Origin: CAZEAC01 sp964510065
GTDB taxonomy: Bacteria > Bdellovibrionota_C > UBA2361 > CAIXSY01
Reading direction: 5' to 3'
Length of the DNA: 9,198 nt
NCBI GenBank assembly: GCA_964510065.1
Contig: CAZEAC010000125.1
Coordinates: 1 to 9,198 of the forward strand
Positions within the stretch are counted from its first letter, which is position 1, and the number at the start of each line of letters is the position of its first letter. This document shows positions 7,080 through 9,198 of this stretch, piece by piece. The notes beneath the pieces were generated by a model. The model was not told the origin of the DNA. It saw only the letters and a program-made list of their open reading frames with translations, and ran no database searches. The position numbers and the translations under genes were made by a program.

Positions 7080-7153
7080 TCGCCCGTGGTGCAATGGTAG
7101 CACGTTGGGTTCTGACCCCAAAAATCGAGGTTCGAGTCCTTGCGGGCGAGCCA
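7080..7153 (+). tRNA. tRNA-Gln (anticodon CUG), CCA encoded
   Basis: The full cloverleaf can be drawn. The acceptor stem is TCGCCCG (7080-7086) with CGGGCGA (7143-7149). The D stem is GTGC (7089-7092) with GCAC (7100-7103), around a loop containing GG. The anticodon stem is TTGGG (7105-7109) with CCCAA (7117-7121), loop TTCTGAC, anticodon CTG at 7112-7114. The T stem is CGAGG (7126-7130) with CCTTG (7138-7142), one G-T pair, loop TTCGAGT. The discriminator is G7150 and CCA (7151-7153) is encoded. It delivers glutamine (or glutamate later amidated to glutamine, depending on the organism) to CAG codons. The variable loop is short (four bases). Confidence 0.97.
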
Positions 7154-7257
7154 ATTTAGTCACTTCATTGAGGCGGGCTTTGTCCGAAACTTTGTCCCAA
7201 TTTGGGCTGTTGCGATACAAACTGCCGCAAGCCGACCCGCGTGCGTCGTCTAAGGCT

Positions 7258-9066
7258 ATGCCGTCTAAGACCGTGGTGTGGCGCGTGGCGCCGGCGTTTA
7301 TCCTCGCTTCATTTTTTACCTCCTGTTCTAGCGGAGGAGGCGCGCATCCTCCGAGCCAATTCGATATCACCGTAAAAAACGCCTCGACACTACTTAAGGA
7401 CAAAGAGATCGAGCGCAGCTCAACCGCGCTTTACGCGTTCTTACGGGGCGAGATGGAGTTTGACAAGGAGAACTATCAGGAAGCGCTTAAAAACTTTAAG
7501 ACTGCCTCCGAGCTTGTCGACGATCCCTCGCCTGCGCTTTACAGTAAGCTCGCCGAGCTGCACGTACGTGAAGGCGACCTTGAAAAAGCGCTTGTTGAGA
7601 GCACCAAGGCATTCGAGGGCGCACCGGAGGATCGCAAAGTTATTCTGCTTCATGCGGGAATTCTCGAAGCGCTCGATCGTTCGGCTCTCGCAGAGCCGCT
7701 CTACAAAAAATTAATTGAGCGCGAGCCTGATCAGGCTGAGGCGTACGTGCTCCTTGCGAGTCTGTATCTTCGCCGAAACGAGCCAAAACGAAGCCTTGAT
7801 CTGCTCCAGCAGTTAAAGAAGAAAAGCCCGAATGAGGCGCTCGGCTATTATTTCTTGGGCCGTACCTACGAGGATCTTGGCGATCTTAAAAACGCCGAAC
7901 AATATCTTGACCACGCGTACTCGCTCGATCCGGAGCGCACGCAGTACTCCGTTGATCTTGTACGTGTGCTTCTTAAAGCGAAGAAGATTTCCCGGGTAAA
8001 GACCCTTTGCGAGAATATCTTAAAGTTGGAACACGAAAACATTTTCGCGCGGAGAGTATTGGGACAACTCCTTCTCGGTGAGAACAAGCTCGATGAAGCA
8101 TTGCAACATCTCAAGGTCCTTGAAGATGTAGAGAAAGATCCCTCGACTACGCGCTTCAAGATCGCGCTCATCCATATCGAGCGCCAGAATTTTGAAGAGG
8201 CCATTCGTGAGCTTCTGCTGGTGTTGGCACAGAACCCCGAAAAGGCTGAAGCGCGGTACTACCTGGGGTCACTGTATGCATCGCTCGGCCAGAGGCGCGA
8301 AGCGGTCGAAGAACTCATGAAGATCTCGGCTGGAGGCCCGATGTATGAGAAATCGAGAACGCTTGCCGCGTTGATATACCGACAGGAAGGACAGCCGCAA
8401 AAAGCCGCGGAAGTAGTGCGAGAAGCGATTGAGAATGTACCACAAAATGCCGAACTGACTGAATTTTTGGTATTGCTGCTGCGCGATATGGAGAAGTACT
8501 CCGATGCCGCAAATGTATTAGAAGCCGGAATTAGAGCGCAGCCAGCTAACGAAAAGCTGCTTTTTAGTTACGCAGTGGTGCTGAATGACATGGGCCGGGA
8601 AGATGAGGCGCTCTCGATAATGGAGAGGATTATTAGCGTAAACCCGAAAAATGCTGAGGCTCTAAATTATGTCGCTTACAGCTTCGTGGTCGCTGGCGTG
8701 CAAGCTGAAAAGGCTAAGGAGTATATGGAGCGCGCGATTAGCATTGATCCCAAGAACGGCTACTATCTTGATACATTAGGCTGGTATCATTTTAAGCGCG
8801 GTGAATTTCCGCAGGCAGTAAAACATCTTGAAAAAGCGGTTGCGGCAGTCTCCGACGATGTCGTGATACTCGAACATTACGCCGATGCGCTGTTGAGTGC
8901 AGGCGATAAGAAGAAGGCGGTAGAAGTGTATAGAGCGGCCGTCGAAAACACGCGTGAAGGGCGCGGAAAAGACGAGCGTGACTCACGCTCACGGATTAAG
9001 CAAAGGCTTGATAGCCTACGTGCGACTGACCCTGATCTGTTCCCCAGCCCACCGGCGCTACCATGA
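7258..9066 (+). CDS. TPR-repeat lipoprotein
   Basis: A 602-residue protein made almost wholly of tetratricopeptide repeats. The ATG at 7258 is chosen because it gives a lipoprotein-type signal: positive K4 and R9, a hydrophobic stretch VAPAFILASFF, then TSC with the candidate lipidated Cys23 followed by SSGGG. The frame stays open upstream to a TTG at 7105, but that start would overlap the tRNA and bury the signal. The lipobox (F-T-S-C) is imperfect. From about residue 55 to 575 some 15 TPR units of about 34 residues follow, such as ALGYYFLGRTYEDLGDLKNA. The last units (about 465-555), with ALNYVAYSF, YLDTLGWYHFKRGEFPQAV and EHYADALLSAGD, match the conserved end of TPR proteins found beside lolB and ispE in proteobacteria. 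TPRs are scaffolds for protein partners, here probably at the inner face of the outer membrane (inferred). A weak AAGG precedes the start at short spacing. Confidence 0.92.
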   Translation: MPSKTVVWRVAPAFILASFFTSCSSGGGAHPPSQFDITVKNASTLLKDKEIERSSTALYAFLRGEMEFDKENYQEALKNFKTASELVDDPSPALYSKLAELHVREGDLEKALVESTKAFEGAPEDRKVILLHAGILEALDRSALAEPLYKKLIEREPDQAEAYVLLASLYLRRNEPKRSLDLLQQLKKKSPNEALGYYFLGRTYEDLGDLKNAEQYLDHAYSLDPERTQYSVDLVRVLLKAKKISRVKTLCENILKLEHENIFARRVLGQLLLGENKLDEALQHLKVLEDVEKDPSTTRFKIALIHIERQNFEEAIRELLLVLAQNPEKAEARYYLGSLYASLGQRREAVEELMKISAGGPMYEKSRTLAALIYRQEGQPQKAAEVVREAIENVPQNAELTEFLVLLLRDMEKYSDAANVLEAGIRAQPANEKLLFSYAVVLNDMGREDEALSIMERIISVNPKNAEALNYVAYSFVVAGVQAEKAKEYMERAISIDPKNGYYLDTLGWYHFKRGEFPQAVKHLEKAVAAVSDDVVILEHYADALLSAGDKKKAVEVYRAAVENTREGRGKDERDSRSRIKQRLDSLRATDPDLFPSPPALP

Positions 9067-9198
9067 GCCTTGGACTCTTCTGTCGTGCGCGAATTGAACG
9101 AGCCCGCAGATCTCACCAGGGTTCTGCTGCGGCGAGCGATCTACCCGTAACTCCTGCGGAATCCTTGTCACGAGTGCTCGACAGCCTGTTAGGCTGCC
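9063..9198 (+). CDS. Start of an unidentified gene, cut by the window end
   Basis: An ATG at 9063 overlaps the TGA stop of the TPR gene (ATGA), a common sign of coupled translation, and the frame stays open for 45 codons to the window end. The visible part begins MSLGLFCRARIERARR and continues with an alanine/serine/proline-containing stretch ending in SRVLDSLLGC. It shows no lipoprotein signal and no motif I recognise. In proteobacterial genomes a TPR gene of this kind is often followed by lolB or ispE, but nothing visible supports either name. An open frame of 45 codons could also be chance; a competing frame from TTG 9070 closes after 26 codons. Confidence 0.4.
   Translation, partial: MSLGLFCRARIERARRSHQGSAAASDLPVTPAESLSRVLDSLLGC

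Noticed and set aside
7196..7206. CCCAATTTGGG as a terminator after the tRNA
   Set aside because: The stem is short and no T-run follows on the plus strand, so termination is not supported.
7105..7257. Longer N-terminus of the TPR protein from TTG 7105
   Set aside because: This start lies inside the tRNA and would place 51 residues before a clear lipoprotein signal; the ATG at 7258 fits better.
7053..7403. 116-codon open frame on the minus strand across the tRNA
   Set aside because: It runs antisense through the tRNA-Gln gene and the signal peptide of the TPR gene; the translation contains the complement of the tRNA and no domain.

Overview
The window holds two divergent transcription units from a bacterial genome, most likely a metagenome assembly because a run of ten Ns interrupts a gene. 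By eye, base composition is near 50% G+C. A tRNA-Gln with an encoded CCA end, followed by a long TPR lipoprotein of the kind seen near lolB/ispE/prs in many proteobacteria, points to a Gram-negative, proteobacteria-like host. I cannot place it more precisely.

Left and centre (1-6795, minus strand): a two-gene operon. The first gene (start 6795, GTG with a clear ribosome binding site) encodes a 1955-residue protein with three parts. The N-terminal half (about residues 52-905) contains three diverged copies of a roughly 260-310-residue module that I do not recognise. The middle (about 1080-1500) is an SNF2-type superfamily 2 ATPase/helicase with all its main motifs. The C-terminal part (about 1636-1860) looks like a Rossmann, SAM-methyltransferase-like fold with an unusual first loop. 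The second gene begins 28 bases after its stop and encodes a 270-residue protein of unknown function, built as an internal duplication with helix-turn-helix-like segments. A pair of 16-bp direct repeats 29 bp apart lies right after its stop codon, at the left edge.

Intergenic region (6796-7079): holds the ribosome binding site of the giant gene, two inverted repeats that could be operators, a possible 24-codon leader ORF, and a plausible sigma-70 promoter for the tRNA reading the other way.

Right (7080-9198, plus strand): tRNA-Gln(CUG), then 104 bases later a 602-residue lipoprotein made almost wholly of TPR units, and then a reading frame that overlaps its stop codon (ATGA) and runs off the window. 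These look like ordinary chromosomal housekeeping context.

The best candidate for something undescribed is the left operon: a triplicated-module/SNF2/methyltransferase-like giant plus a small repeat protein. It looks like an accessory locus beside a tRNA gene. A role in mobile-element biology, DNA modification or defence is possible, but the sequence alone does not establish it.
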